64,000 nucleotides of DNA from an uncultured Sphaerochaeta sp. (GTDB lineage: Bacteria; Spirochaetota; Spirochaetia; Sphaerochaetales; Sphaerochaetaceae), in the NCBI RefSeq assembly GCF_963666015.1, contig NZ_OY762555.1, positions 2,666,001 through 2,730,000 on the forward strand, given 5' to 3'. This document shows, piece by piece, positions 1-8,389 of the stretch. Position 1 is the stretch's first letter. Each line of letters opens with the position of its first letter. Both the position numbers and the translations under genes were made by a program. The notes below the pieces were generated by a model. It was not told the origin of the DNA. It ran no database searches and was given only the letters and a program-made list of their open reading frames with translations.

Positions 1-189
1 AGGGGAGTGCTCTCTAACTTGGTACAAAACAATCCCTATAAGAGTGCCTATTTGGCAACAAAGATCTTGGCCGAGTATCTGCTCAAGGATATTCGCCCTG
101 TCATGCCAACCATGTACGTTGGTAGTGAAATTGTGTTCCCGAGCAATCTGCTCATGTATGAAAACGGGTATTACCGGTTACTGATGTAA
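1..189 (+). CDS. C-terminal end of a LacI/periplasmic-binding-like protein (partial)
   Basis: The reading frame is open from the first base of the window and stops at TAA 187-189, so only the last 60 or so residues are present. The tail (YKSAYLATKILAEYLL followed by EIVFPSNLLMYENG) resembles the end of the type-1 periplasmic-binding fold found in LacI-family regulators and sugar-binding proteins. The TRAP operon starts 30 bp downstream on the same strand, which would suit a local regulator. No DNA-binding domain is visible because the 5' part is missing, so a binding protein remains possible. Confidence 0.5.
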   Translation, partial: RGVLSNLVQNNPYKSAYLATKILAEYLLKDIRPVMPTMYVGSEIVFPSNLLMYENGYYRLLM

Positions 190-195
190 CCGGAT

Positions 196-209
196 TAGAA
201 ACATTTCTA
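196..209. promoter_or_regulatory. 14-bp inverted repeat just upstream of dctP-1
   Basis: TAGAAACATTTCTA has perfect 6-bp arms around CA and ends against the AGGAGG ribosome-binding site (209-214) of the TRAP binding-protein gene. It could be an operator or a small hairpin that affects ribosome access. The function is inferred from position only. Confidence 0.3.
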
Positions 210-219
210 GGAGGAATTC

Positions 220-1236
220 ATGAAGAAAGTATTCGCAATGATTCTGTGTGTTGCCGTTCTCGGTTCTTTTGTTTTTGCATCTGGTAATGCTGAGACAACC
301 GATGCATCCGGTAAGAAGAACTATGTATTGAAGTATGCTGAGTTGAATCCTGATGGGCACATCATGGATCAGGCTGGTGATTACTTTGCAAAGTTGGTTG
401 AAGAGAAATCTGAAGGTCGCATCAAGATCCAGGTTTATCCTGCTGGCCAGCTCGGTGATGAGAAGACCATGTACCAGACCCTGCAGATGGGCGGTGGTGC
501 TATCGACATCTGTCGCGGTAATACCAATAGCTTGGGTGATTTCGGTATGAAGAAACTGACGCTGTTTGGGCTTCCGTTCATTTTCCGTGATCGTGCTCAC
601 CTATGGAGCGTCCTGAACAGTCCCCTTGGTGAGGAATTCCTCAATGAACCGGAGGAACTTGACTCTGGGTTTGTTGGCTTGTTCTACCTTGATGAAGGTG
701 CTCGTAACTTCTTCACTGCCAAGAACGTAGTGATTGACAGTATTGATGACTACCAAGGGCTCAAGTTGCGCGTTCCTACTACTGATTTGATGACTGAGAC
801 CGTTTCCGCTCTCGGAGTACAGTCCACCCCCATCAGTTTCAGTGAGTTGTATAGTGCACTGCAGACAGGAACCGTTGATGGTGCTGAGCAGCCTCATAGT
901 GGTTACTACTCCAACAAGTTCTTTGAAGTAGCTCCAAACTACATCCTCAGTGGTCACACCTATAGTCCTTCAATCGTCATCATGAGTGCTTCTGTATACG
1001 AGAAACTTGATGCTGAAGCACAGGCTATTCTCGAAGAGGCTGCCAAGGAGACTGCTGATTGGAACCGCCAGAGTATCGAGAAGTTGGACAACGAATTGCT
1101 TGAGAAGATCAAGGCAGCTGGTGCAAACGTAGTTGAAGTCTCTGACAAGACTCCGTACATCGAAGCTACCGCTGATGTTGTCAAGAAGTATGCAGCTGGA
1201 TACGAGACATACTACGAACAGATTCTTTCTCTGTAA
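220..1236 (+). CDS. dctP: TRAP transporter substrate-binding protein (DctP family), operon 1
   Basis: A 338-residue DctP-type extracytoplasmic solute receptor that binds an organic or sugar acid and delivers it to the QM permease. A signal peptide spans residues 1-20 or so (KKVFAMILCVAVLGSFVFA) with no lipobox cysteine, so it should be a soluble periplasmic protein. The family signature is present: the LKLRVP stretch, whose arginine normally pairs with the substrate carboxylate, then the segment ending in GTVDGAEQP. The start ATG has a strong AGGAGG 5 bp upstream. It is the first gene of an operon with altronate-dehydratase-type and uronate-isomerase genes, so a hexuronate or aldonate substrate is likely but not proven. 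Confidence 0.93.
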   Translation: MKKVFAMILCVAVLGSFVFASGNAETTDASGKKNYVLKYAELNPDGHIMDQAGDYFAKLVEEKSEGRIKIQVYPAGQLGDEKTMYQTLQMGGGAIDICRGNTNSLGDFGMKKLTLFGLPFIFRDRAHLWSVLNSPLGEEFLNEPEELDSGFVGLFYLDEGARNFFTAKNVVIDSIDDYQGLKLRVPTTDLMTETVSALGVQSTPISFSELYSALQTGTVDGAEQPHSGYYSNKFFEVAPNYILSGHTYSPSIVIMSASVYEKLDAEAQAILEEAAKETADWNRQSIEKLDNELLEKIKAAGANVVEVSDKTPYIEATADVVKKYAAGYETYYEQILSL

Positions 1237-1259
1237 GAATAGTTTGTTACCGTAATGTT

Positions 1260-1277
1260 GGGGGGCTTCGGCCCCCC
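1260..1277 (+). promoter_or_regulatory. UUCG-capped hairpin between dctP-1 and dctQ-1
   Basis: Seven G/C pairs (six G then C against G then six C) enclose a TTCG tetraloop. There is no following T-run, so it is unlikely to be a full terminator. Hairpins at this position commonly protect the upstream mRNA or attenuate readthrough so that binding protein exceeds permease. Operon 2 has an equivalent hairpin at 16617-16643. Confidence 0.7.
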
Positions 1278-1294
1278 GCTATTTGGAGGTCTGT

Positions 1295-1858
1295 GTGAAC
1301 CACGTTACAAAATTCTTTGATGCCGTTTACTGGTTTTTCATGACCATGTGTAAACTGTTTTTCATTGCTATGGTTGCAATTACCGCATATGTGGTATTCA
1401 ATCGGTATGTGATTAAGAACAGTCTTGTATGGGGAGAACCGGTAGTATTGATGTGCATGGTGTACATGTCTTTGGGAAGTGCCGCACTGGCAATTCGCAA
1501 GGACACCCATATTCGTATGCAGATTATCGACTATCTTGCACCAAAGAAGTTCATCCAAGTGATGCGCGGTGCGGCACATGTCTCAATCTTTGCCTTCGGA
1601 ATTTTTATGATTGTGTATGGCTGGCAATTTTCAATGCTGGCAAAACGTAATCTCATGACTGGAGTAGGTATTACGAGTATGTGGTTGTATCTTGCTTGTC
1701 CGTTTGCCGGAATTGCTGTTGTGCTCATGGAAGTTGAGCGTTTCATTAATTTCTGCTATCGCATTACCCATGGGCAGACTCTTGAAGCCGAAACGATTAA
1801 GGAACAATCGAAACACATGGCTGAAGAGGCTAAACACGAACTCGAGGAGACCACGTAA
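1295..1858 (+). CDS. dctQ: TRAP transporter small permease (DctQ family), operon 1
   Basis: The four-helix small membrane subunit that pairs with DctM. I chose GTG at 1295 because GGAGG (1285-1289) sits 5 bp upstream; an in-frame TTG at 1283 lies before that site. The protein has about 187 residues, with hydrophobic segments near residues 12-33, 45-65, 85-107 and 120-145, and the family motif F-N-R-Y followed by SLVWGEPV. The C-terminal tail is charged and glutamate/lysine rich. The stop overlaps the dctM start as TAATG. Confidence 0.9.
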   Translation: MNHVTKFFDAVYWFFMTMCKLFFIAMVAITAYVVFNRYVIKNSLVWGEPVVLMCMVYMSLGSAALAIRKDTHIRMQIIDYLAPKKFIQVMRGAAHVSIFAFGIFMIVYGWQFSMLAKRNLMTGVGITSMWLYLACPFAGIAVVLMEVERFINFCYRITHGQTLEAETIKEQSKHMAEEAKHELEETT

Positions 1859-3162
1859 TGGATACCAATACCACTGCTGTTTTAATTCTCGTAGGGAGCT
1901 TTGCCGTGATGTTGATCTGCAGGTTTCCCATCGCCTTTGCTATTGGCATCTCCAGTGTGCTTACCACCATGTTCCTGGGGCTTCCTTTAATGCAGATAGC
2001 CCAGTTGATGGTCAAGGGAGTGAATGTCTTTACCCTTATGGCTGTACCGTTCTTCATTATCGCTGGAGAGCTCATGGGTGCTGGTGGAATCTCAAAACGA
2101 TTGATTGCTCTCAGTGATGCATTGGTCGGTTGGGTCCGCGGTGGGCTTGCCATGGTCAATATTGTTGCATCCCTGTTCTTTGGAGGAATCTCTGGTTCAT
2201 CAACCGCTGATACAGCTTCTCTCGGTACCATCTTGATTCCCATGATGAGGGACCAAGGGTATGATGATGAGTTCTCCACTAATGTTACGATGTGTTCTTC
2301 CGTGGAAGGCTTGCTGTTGCCCCCCAGTCATAACATGGTCATGTATGCCATGGTGGCTGGTAGTGTGTCGGTTGGACGACTGTTTCTTGGGGGAATTCTC
2401 CCTGGTTTGATTCTTGGTTTTGCTTTAATGGTTTATAGTTATGTACTCAGTGTCAAACGAAACTATCCAAAGGGCGATGCGTTCAGCTTACGTCATGCTC
2501 TCTTGACACTCAAGGATGCCATATGGGGGTTGATAACGGTCCTCATTGTTGTCTTTGGTGTAGTAAGTGGTGTGTTTACTGCTACTGAAAGTGCTGCTAT
2601 TGCCGTTGTTTGGGCGATGATCGTCAGTGCATTTGTCTACAAGGAACTGACCTTGAGAAAAATGTGGCGTCTTATCGAACGTTCTCTGGGTACCCTTGCA
2701 ATCGTTATGATCCTCATCTCTACCAGTCAGGTGTTTGGTTGGTTGTTGACCTACCTGAGGTTGCCTGAGATGGTTGCGAGCGGAATCCTTGGATTAACTG
2801 ACAACAAGATAGTGATCATGATGATCCTCAACTTGTTGATGTTGTTCTTGGGTACGATCATGGATATGTCCGCCATCATCTTGGTTGCAACCCCAATCCT
2901 CTTACCGATAGCAATCGAGTGTGGTATGGATCCAGTGCATTTTGGTGTTGTCATGATCTTGAACTTGGGTATCGGTCTGATCACGCCTCCCGTTGGTGGA
3001 ACCTTGTTTGTGGGTTCAGCCGTCTCGGGTGTGCCTATCGAGAAGCTGATAAAGACACTGCTACCTTTCCTCGCCGTTATGGTTATTGTTCTCATCATCA
3101 TAACGTATGTGCCAGGCTTGATTATGTTCTTGCCCAACTTGTTCCTGCCGGTTATTGGATAA
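1858..3162 (+). CDS. dctM: TRAP transporter large permease (DctM family), operon 1
   Basis: A 434-residue, multi-helix DctM subunit, the sodium-coupled transport channel of the TRAP system. Typical signatures include the FFGGISGSSTADTASLG segment, LLPPSHNMVMYA, and the C-terminal NLGIGLITPPVGGTLFVG. Length is normal for the family. It is translationally coupled to dctQ by a 1-bp overlap, and the following hydrolase gene starts a few bases after its stop. Confidence 0.95.
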   Translation: MDTNTTAVLILVGSFAVMLICRFPIAFAIGISSVLTTMFLGLPLMQIAQLMVKGVNVFTLMAVPFFIIAGELMGAGGISKRLIALSDALVGWVRGGLAMVNIVASLFFGGISGSSTADTASLGTILIPMMRDQGYDDEFSTNVTMCSSVEGLLLPPSHNMVMYAMVAGSVSVGRLFLGGILPGLILGFALMVYSYVLSVKRNYPKGDAFSLRHALLTLKDAIWGLITVLIVVFGVVSGVFTATESAAIAVVWAMIVSAFVYKELTLRKMWRLIERSLGTLAIVMILISTSQVFGWLLTYLRLPEMVASGILGLTDNKIVIMMILNLLMLFLGTIMDMSAIILVATPILLPIAIECGMDPVHFGVVMILNLGIGLITPPVGGTLFVGSAVSGVPIEKLIKTLLPFLAVMVIVLIIITYVPGLIMFLPNLFLPVIG

Positions 3163-3166
3163 GCAG

Positions 3167-3916
3167 ATGGAACAGTTTACGTGTCCGTTCTCTTCAGCCA
3201 CGGTCGAATATGAGCGGACAACCGGTGCTCACAGTGTTGTGCTCATCTGCCCAGGGGGTGCCTATCAGTGGCTTTCCCCTAGGGAGATGTGGCCGGTTGC
3301 TCATGCATTCCAGGAGAATGGGTTTAGTGTTGCTGTGCTGCAGTATACTGTGGGAAAACAGCTGGGGAGTCTTCCCATGAGAGAAGCCTCCTGGGCGATT
3401 GCAGCGATCAAGGAACAGAGTCCAGGACAGAGCGTTGTATTGATAGGGTTTTCTGCCGGGGGGCATCTCGCTGCCAGTGTTGCAGTACATGCAGAGCGAA
3501 TGCAGCTTGCAGCTCCTGATGCCCTGGTCCTGTGTTACCCTGTCATCAGTGCAGGCAAGATAGGGCATGTGCAAAGTATGGAGAATTTAGGAGAAGCACC
3601 AGAACCCGATTTTTTCTCACTTGAGAAGTGGGTTCATGCCAAGGTAGCCCCTACATTTCTCTGGCATACCGCAGAAGATATGGAGGTTCCAGTCCAAAAT
3701 AGCTTGGCGTTTGCTGAAGCACTTGCCGAGGCCAACGTACCCTTTGCGTTGCATGTGTATCCCCATGGAGTACATGGGCTTTCCTTGGCTACCAAGGAAG
3801 TCGAAGAGCTTGAGAAAGCCAGATTTGCAGATGCGCAAGTTGCATCATGGTTTACGCTCTGCCTACAGTGGTTGGGCGATTTGATTGAAGGAGAAGGGAA
3901 TGAAATTGTGGAATAA
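3167..3916 (+). CDS. alpha/beta hydrolase, acetyl-esterase-like
   Basis: A cytoplasmic alpha/beta hydrolase of about 249 residues. The oxyanion-hole region CPGGAY, the nucleophile elbow GFSAGG, an acid candidate in the HTAEDMEVP loop and the late histidine HGVHGL give a complete Ser-Asp-His set in family order. It resembles bacterial acetyl-xylan esterase/BD-FAE-type enzymes. The ATG at 3167 is preferred; an in-frame TTG at 3155 overlaps the end of dctM, and neither has a strong ribosome site. Its place in a sugar-acid operon suggests deacylation or lactone opening of the imported substrate. That role is inference. Confidence 0.8.
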   Translation: MEQFTCPFSSATVEYERTTGAHSVVLICPGGAYQWLSPREMWPVAHAFQENGFSVAVLQYTVGKQLGSLPMREASWAIAAIKEQSPGQSVVLIGFSAGGHLAASVAVHAERMQLAAPDALVLCYPVISAGKIGHVQSMENLGEAPEPDFFSLEKWVHAKVAPTFLWHTAEDMEVPVQNSLAFAEALAEANVPFALHVYPHGVHGLSLATKEVEELEKARFADAQVASWFTLCLQWLGDLIEGEGNEIVE

Positions 3917-4565
3917 TGAGGCTGAGATGTTTGCCTTGATGAAAGAGAAGCTGTATACACCGGTTGTTGGTGATATTCTTGATGTCATGGGGTATACCCA
4001 CCAGTTTTTGCCCCAAGAGATCAGACCTTTGCGTGATGATATGAAGTTGGCAGGGAAAGCCATGACTGTGCTGATGATTGATGTTTTTGGTCCGCAGAAG
4101 AAACCGTTTGGTTTGCTTACTGAAGCCTTGGATCAACTCAAGGAATATGAGATTTACCTTGCTACCGGTGGGTCCAAACGTTGTGCGTACTGGGGTGAGC
4201 TGCTCACAGCCACCGCTCGTACTCGCAAAGCTGTAGGGGCAGTGGTGAATGGTTGGCACCGTGATACTCCCCAAGTCCTAGAACAGAACTGGCCTGTTTT
4301 TTCTTGTGGTTGTTATGCCCAGGATAGCAGTGTTCGCACCCAAGTCGTTGATTTTCGTTGTCCCATTGAGATCGGGCAAGTAACCATCAATGATGGTGAT
4401 TTGCTGTTTGGGGATGTTGATGGCGTGCTAGCCATACCTCGGGATATAGCAGAGGAAGTAATTATCAAATCATTGGAGAAAGCCAGTGGTGAGAAGGTTG
4501 TACGGAAGGCTATCGAAGAGGGGATGAGCGCAACTGCAGCGTTCGAAAAGTTTGGAATTCTCTAG
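3900..4565 (+). CDS. RraA-like protein (aldolase/decarboxylase-like family)
   Basis: About 221 residues of the RraA/HMG-aldolase fold. The phosphate/pyruvate-binding stretch appears as [22 protein letters not shown], followed by WHRDT and a [10 protein letters not shown] segment near the C-terminus. Start ATG 3900 has AAGGAG a few bases upstream and overlaps the end of the hydrolase gene by 17 bp. True RraA inhibits RNase E, but catabolic paralogues in sugar-acid operons are lyases acting on oxo-acids. Given the neighbours, a metal-dependent aldolase or decarboxylase role is more likely than RNase control. Confidence 0.82.
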   Translation: MKLWNNEAEMFALMKEKLYTPVVGDILDVMGYTHQFLPQEIRPLRDDMKLAGKAMTVLMIDVFGPQKKPFGLLTEALDQLKEYEIYLATGGSKRCAYWGELLTATARTRKAVGAVVNGWHRDTPQVLEQNWPVFSCGCYAQDSSVRTQVVDFRCPIEIGQVTINDGDLLFGDVDGVLAIPRDIAEEVIIKSLEKASGEKVVRKAIEEGMSATAAFEKFGIL

Positions 4566-4574
4566 GAGCAGATC

Positions 4575-4901
4575 ATGCAAAAAGCTTTTCAAATCGGTTC
4601 TGAGGATACAGTAGCCACGTGCTTGACTGAGGTGGTCGAGGGGCCTGTTTCTTTGAATCATGACGCTTCGATTCAGCAACTCGAGGCAATAGAGGCGATT
4701 CCTGTAGGACACAAGATTGCATTGAAAGAGATCAAGAGAGGGGAACCTGTCTTGAAGTATTCAGTTGTAATCGGTGCAGCCAGCGAGGATATCCAGAAGG
4801 GTAGTTGGGTTCATTTGCATAACATGAAGAGCTGTTATGATGAACGTTCCAGCCATCTGGATGTGCACACCGGAGCGCCACAGGATATACAGTACGAATG
4901 A
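4575..4901 (+). CDS. UxaA-type dehydratase small subunit (SAF domain)
   Basis: A 108-residue SAF-domain protein matching the N-terminal part of altronate/galactarate dehydratases. The core IPVGHKIALKEIKRGEPVLKY is the recognisable SAF segment. It overlaps the start of the large subunit by 4 bp (ATGA), so the two halves of the enzyme are made as separate, coupled polypeptides. Together they should dehydrate an aldonate such as altronate to a 2-keto-3-deoxy acid. Confidence 0.88.
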   Translation: MQKAFQIGSEDTVATCLTEVVEGPVSLNHDASIQQLEAIEAIPVGHKIALKEIKRGEPVLKYSVVIGAASEDIQKGSWVHLHNMKSCYDERSSHLDVHTGAPQDIQYE

Positions 4902-6127
4902 GTGAGGAATGCATGGATTTAGAAACGATGACTTTCTCTGGCTATAAACGTAGGAATGGTAGATTGGGTATCCGAAACCGGGTATTGGTGATCTACACAG
5001 TGGAGTGTGCTGCCTTCGTTGCACAGAAGATTGCCTTACAGTCGAATAATCTTGATGTTGAATGCATAGGCTTCGAGGGTTGTACCGATAATGAGTATGC
5101 CGTGAGGATGCTTATCTCCATGATTCGCCATCCAAATATCGGGGCTGTGCTGACAGTCGGTCTTGGATGTGAATACATCCAACCACAGTGGTTGGCTGAA
5201 ATAGCTGAACAGGAGGGCAAGCCAGCCGATTGGTTCTTCATTCAGCAATCTGGTGGAACCTCTGCTTCCATAGAAAAAGGATTGACGATCGTAGAACGTA
5301 TGCTCAACGAGCTGGAGCATACTGAACGTTCCCCTATGGGGCTGAAAGACCTGGTCATCGGGGCAGAGTGTGGAGGATCGGATTATACCAGTGGCTTGGC
5401 AGGGAATGTGGTAGTTGGTAATTTCTTCGATTTCCTCGTGGATGCTGGTGGAACGGCCATTTTTGAGGAGATTGTTGAAGCAATCGGATTGGGTGACCTC
5501 CTTGCAGCAAGAGCTGCGGATGAGGAAGCGAGACAAGCGATTGTCTGCACCTATAAGAAGGCCTTGGATTATTGCAAATCGGTACGTCAGTACTCGGTGA
5601 GCCCAGGTAATTTTGCCGGTGGCCTTTCCACAATAGAAGAGAAAAGTATGGGGGCGGTTATCAAGAGCGGGAGTCGGCCTATTAGCGGCGTGCTTAAGGT
5701 AAGCCAGAAAGTACCATACCCTGGTCTATGGTTGCTGGATTCTACCCCAGACCCACATTGGATGCAATTCGGTATTACGAATCCCAATGACAATGAAGGA
5801 CTGATGGATCTTATCAGTTGTGGGGCTCATATTACGTTCTTGGTGACAGGAAGAGGAACAGTGGTCGGTAGTGCTGTCGCCCCTGTTATCAAGATTACGG
5901 GAAATAGTGCCACCTATAAGAAAATGGAATCTGATATGGATTTTGATGCAGGGAAGGTCCTATCTGGAATATGTAGTCAACAAGAGCTTGCACAGGAGCT
6001 TGCTGGAATGGTTGTAAAGATTGCTTCCGGGGAACTCACAAAAAGTGAAGCTCTTGGACATAAGGAGTACTTCATTCCTTATAAATATCAGGAAAAAGAA
6101 GTAGTACTGCGCGCTTGTGAACAATAA
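4898..6127 (+). CDS. UxaA-type dehydratase large subunit (altronate/galactarate dehydratase C-terminal domain)
   Basis: 409 residues corresponding to the catalytic UxaA/GarD C-terminal region. The family pattern begins with RRNGRLGIRN and continues with QQSGGTSASIEKG, GAECGGSD and LSTIEEKSMGAVIKSG, ending with TGRGTVVGSAVAPVIKITGN. Cysteines near GLGCEY and GAECGGSD are metal-site candidates. With the SAF subunit it should form an iron-type sugar-acid dehydratase. Whether the substrate is altronate, mannonate or another aldonate cannot be read from sequence alone. Confidence 0.88.
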   Translation: MSEECMDLETMTFSGYKRRNGRLGIRNRVLVIYTVECAAFVAQKIALQSNNLDVECIGFEGCTDNEYAVRMLISMIRHPNIGAVLTVGLGCEYIQPQWLAEIAEQEGKPADWFFIQQSGGTSASIEKGLTIVERMLNELEHTERSPMGLKDLVIGAECGGSDYTSGLAGNVVVGNFFDFLVDAGGTAIFEEIVEAIGLGDLLAARAADEEARQAIVCTYKKALDYCKSVRQYSVSPGNFAGGLSTIEEKSMGAVIKSGSRPISGVLKVSQKVPYPGLWLLDSTPDPHWMQFGITNPNDNEGLMDLISCGAHITFLVTGRGTVVGSAVAPVIKITGNSATYKKMESDMDFDAGKVLSGICSQQELAQELAGMVVKIASGELTKSEALGHKEYFIPYKYQEKEVVLRACEQ

Positions 6128-6141
6128 GAAGGGGAAAGATA

Positions 6142-6912
6142 ATGATAGATATGAATGAAATGTATTCTCTCGAGGGTAGATGTGCCGTAGTTACCGGTGG
6201 CTCGACTGGATTGGGCCTTGCGACAACCCGTGCATTGGTTGCAAGTGGTGCAAAGGTCCTGGTGTTGAGTTTTGAGGCCAAGGAACAAGCCTCCGAGGCG
6301 TTGGCGGAGTTCGGGGACCGTGTGGCGTTTTATCAGTTCGATATCACTGACACAGACAATACACCAGCATTGGTGGAGACCTTGATCGCTGAGCATGGCC
6401 CTATCACCATATTGGTCAATAATGCAGGTAACCATTGCAAGAAACCTATTGAAGAGATGAGTGTGGATGAATACCAGAAAGTGCTCGATGTCCATCTTGT
6501 AGGTGCCTTTGCATTGACCAAGGCGTTGGTTCCCCATATGAAAGCACAAAAGCTTGGAAGCATCATCTTTATGGCCAGTATGACCAGCTATATTGGACAA
6601 CCTGCCGTGGCCGGTTATTCCACTGCCAAGGCTGGTATTCTAGGGCTGGTACATACCCTTGCAACTGAATGCGGTCCGGAGAATGTTCGTATCAATGCGG
6701 TGGCTCCAGGATGGATTGACACTCCCATGTTCCATAAGGCTACTGATAACGATCCTCCCCGGCTCAGCAAGATTCTTGGGCGGATCCCGATGAACAGGGT
6801 GGGCGATCCTATGGACATCGGTATGGCAGTTTCTTTCTTGAGCAGCGAGGCGGCAAGATACATCAATGGGATTTGTTTACCCGTTGATGGTGGTGCGCTT
6901 ATCGGATTCTAG
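6142..6912 (+). CDS. SDR-family oxidoreductase (sugar-acid dehydrogenase type)
   Basis: A 256-residue classical short-chain dehydrogenase. It has the nucleotide-binding TGGSTGLG near residue 14, NNAG, the catalytic Ser followed by YSTAK, and a PVDGGALIGF tail. It sits between the dehydratase and the uronate isomerase, so it likely interconverts a ketouronate (fructuronate or tagaturonate) and its aldonate, the step done by UxuB/UxaB elsewhere. Gluconate-5-dehydrogenase-like activity is an alternative. Confidence 0.88.
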   Translation: MIDMNEMYSLEGRCAVVTGGSTGLGLATTRALVASGAKVLVLSFEAKEQASEALAEFGDRVAFYQFDITDTDNTPALVETLIAEHGPITILVNNAGNHCKKPIEEMSVDEYQKVLDVHLVGAFALTKALVPHMKAQKLGSIIFMASMTSYIGQPAVAGYSTAKAGILGLVHTLATECGPENVRINAVAPGWIDTPMFHKATDNDPPRLSKILGRIPMNRVGDPMDIGMAVSFLSSEAARYINGICLPVDGGALIGF

Positions 6913-6924
6913 GGAGGAGTGGGA

Positions 6925-8316
6925 ATGCAAGGTTTTCAGGAAGATTTATATCTTGATACTCCTCTCTCGAAGCATCTCTATACTACCTATGCAAAGGATA
7001 TGCCGATAATCGACTATCATTGCCATTTGGTAGCCCAAGAGATTTACGAGAATAAGGAGTTCGAGGACTTGGGCCAAATGTGGCTTGCCCATGACCATTA
7101 CAAATGGAGGGCAATGCGAACGTTTGGGATTGATGAGATGTATATAACCGGTGAAGCTTCTTTTGAGGAGAAGTTCTACCAGTTTGCGGAGATCCTTCCT
7201 CTTCTCATCGGGAATCCTCTATATATCTGGTGTGCGTTGGAGCTGAAGCGGTACTTTGGGATTTCGGAGCCGCTCAGTGCAGATAATGCAAAGGAAATGT
7301 ATAGCAGAACCAAGCAGATGATCAGAGAGAATCATATGACTCCGCAATGGTGCATGGAAACGAGCAATGTGGAGTTGGTCTGCACCACTGAGGATCCAAC
7401 CGATGATCTGCTCTACCATAAGAAACTGCTTGGGAAGACAAAGACAAAGGTCCTTACTGCATTCAGGCCAGATAGTGCCATGTTCTGTGAGCGGTCTGGG
7501 TTTGCTGCCTACATCCAGAAACTGGGGAGTGTAAGTTCATTGCCGGTCAGCACATTTCGTGGGCTTGTCGATGCGCTTGAGAACCGGTTGCTGTACTTCA
7601 AGGAGCTTGGAACCACGGTCAGTGATGATGGGATCCCAGATTTTACCTATGTAGCTGCGGATGCAAAGGAAGTAGAGGGCATCTACCAGAAGGCATTGGG
7701 CAACCAGGAACTGAGTAAGCATGAGATTGATGCCTATCGAACAGCTTTTCTCCTTGCAATGGGGAGACTGTATCATCGGCACGGTTTCGTCATGCAACTG
7801 CATGTAGGTACCTATCTTGATGCCAATACCACGAGAGTTGCGTCCATTGGGCAATCAACAGGGTTTGACTGTACTGACGATGCTACCAAAGTCAAGAGTA
7901 TCGGATTCCTGCTTGATACACTCACGAGCGAAAGTGTCCTACCCAAGACGATTCTCTATCCCCTTGATGGCACAAACATTGAAAACTATGCGGTTTTGGC
8001 TGCTGGTTTCTGTGATAGTGACGCAAAGGCGAAAGTCCAGCTTGGTGCACCTTGGTGGTTTAATGACCAGGTGTATGGGCTGGAGAGACAATTTGCCGCG
8101 GCCGGTAATCTGTATCCGCTCTCCTTGAGTGTAGGTATGCTGACCGATAGTAGAAGTTTTCTCAGCTATCCGAGGCATGAGCTTTATAGGCGATTGCTCT
8201 GCAGGTTCCTTGCCCAGGTGGTGGAACGGGGTGAATATTTTTCAGGTGAGTCCTATTTGAAGAAAATCATTGAGGATGTTTGTTACCGTAATGTGAAAGC
8301 GTACTTCGGCTTCTAG
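6925..8316 (+). CDS. uxaC: uronate isomerase
   Basis: About 463 residues, normal length for UxaC, an amidohydrolase-fold enzyme that isomerises glucuronate/galacturonate to fructuronate/tagaturonate. The early metal-binding DYHCHL motif, the RAMRTFG region, MQLHVG and the late WWFND and LTDSRSF segments are characteristic. ATG 6925 has GGGAGG 7-8 bp upstream; an in-frame GTG at 6919 is too close to that site. It is the last gene of operon 1, followed by a hairpin terminator. Confidence 0.93.
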   Translation: MQGFQEDLYLDTPLSKHLYTTYAKDMPIIDYHCHLVAQEIYENKEFEDLGQMWLAHDHYKWRAMRTFGIDEMYITGEASFEEKFYQFAEILPLLIGNPLYIWCALELKRYFGISEPLSADNAKEMYSRTKQMIRENHMTPQWCMETSNVELVCTTEDPTDDLLYHKKLLGKTKTKVLTAFRPDSAMFCERSGFAAYIQKLGSVSSLPVSTFRGLVDALENRLLYFKELGTTVSDDGIPDFTYVAADAKEVEGIYQKALGNQELSKHEIDAYRTAFLLAMGRLYHRHGFVMQLHVGTYLDANTTRVASIGQSTGFDCTDDATKVKSIGFLLDTLTSESVLPKTILYPLDGTNIENYAVLAAGFCDSDAKAKVQLGAPWWFNDQVYGLERQFAAAGNLYPLSLSVGMLTDSRSFLSYPRHELYRRLLCRFLAQVVERGEYFSGESYLKKIIEDVCYRNVKAYFGF

Positions 8317-8344
8317 TAATGTCAGCTCAGGAGTAATGCATGTG

Positions 8345-8373
8345 AAGGGTGCCCCGTTTTCGGTGGCACCCTT
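8345..8373. terminator. bidirectional hairpin terminator between convergent operons
   Basis: AAGGGTGCC (8345-8353) pairs with GGCACCCTT (8365-8373), with a loop that can add a short inner CCG/CGG stem and T-rich sequence on the plus side. It lies between the stop of uxaC and the stop of the convergent enolase-superfamily gene. Confidence 0.8.
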
Positions 8374-8389
8374 TCTTGGACCTCAATAC

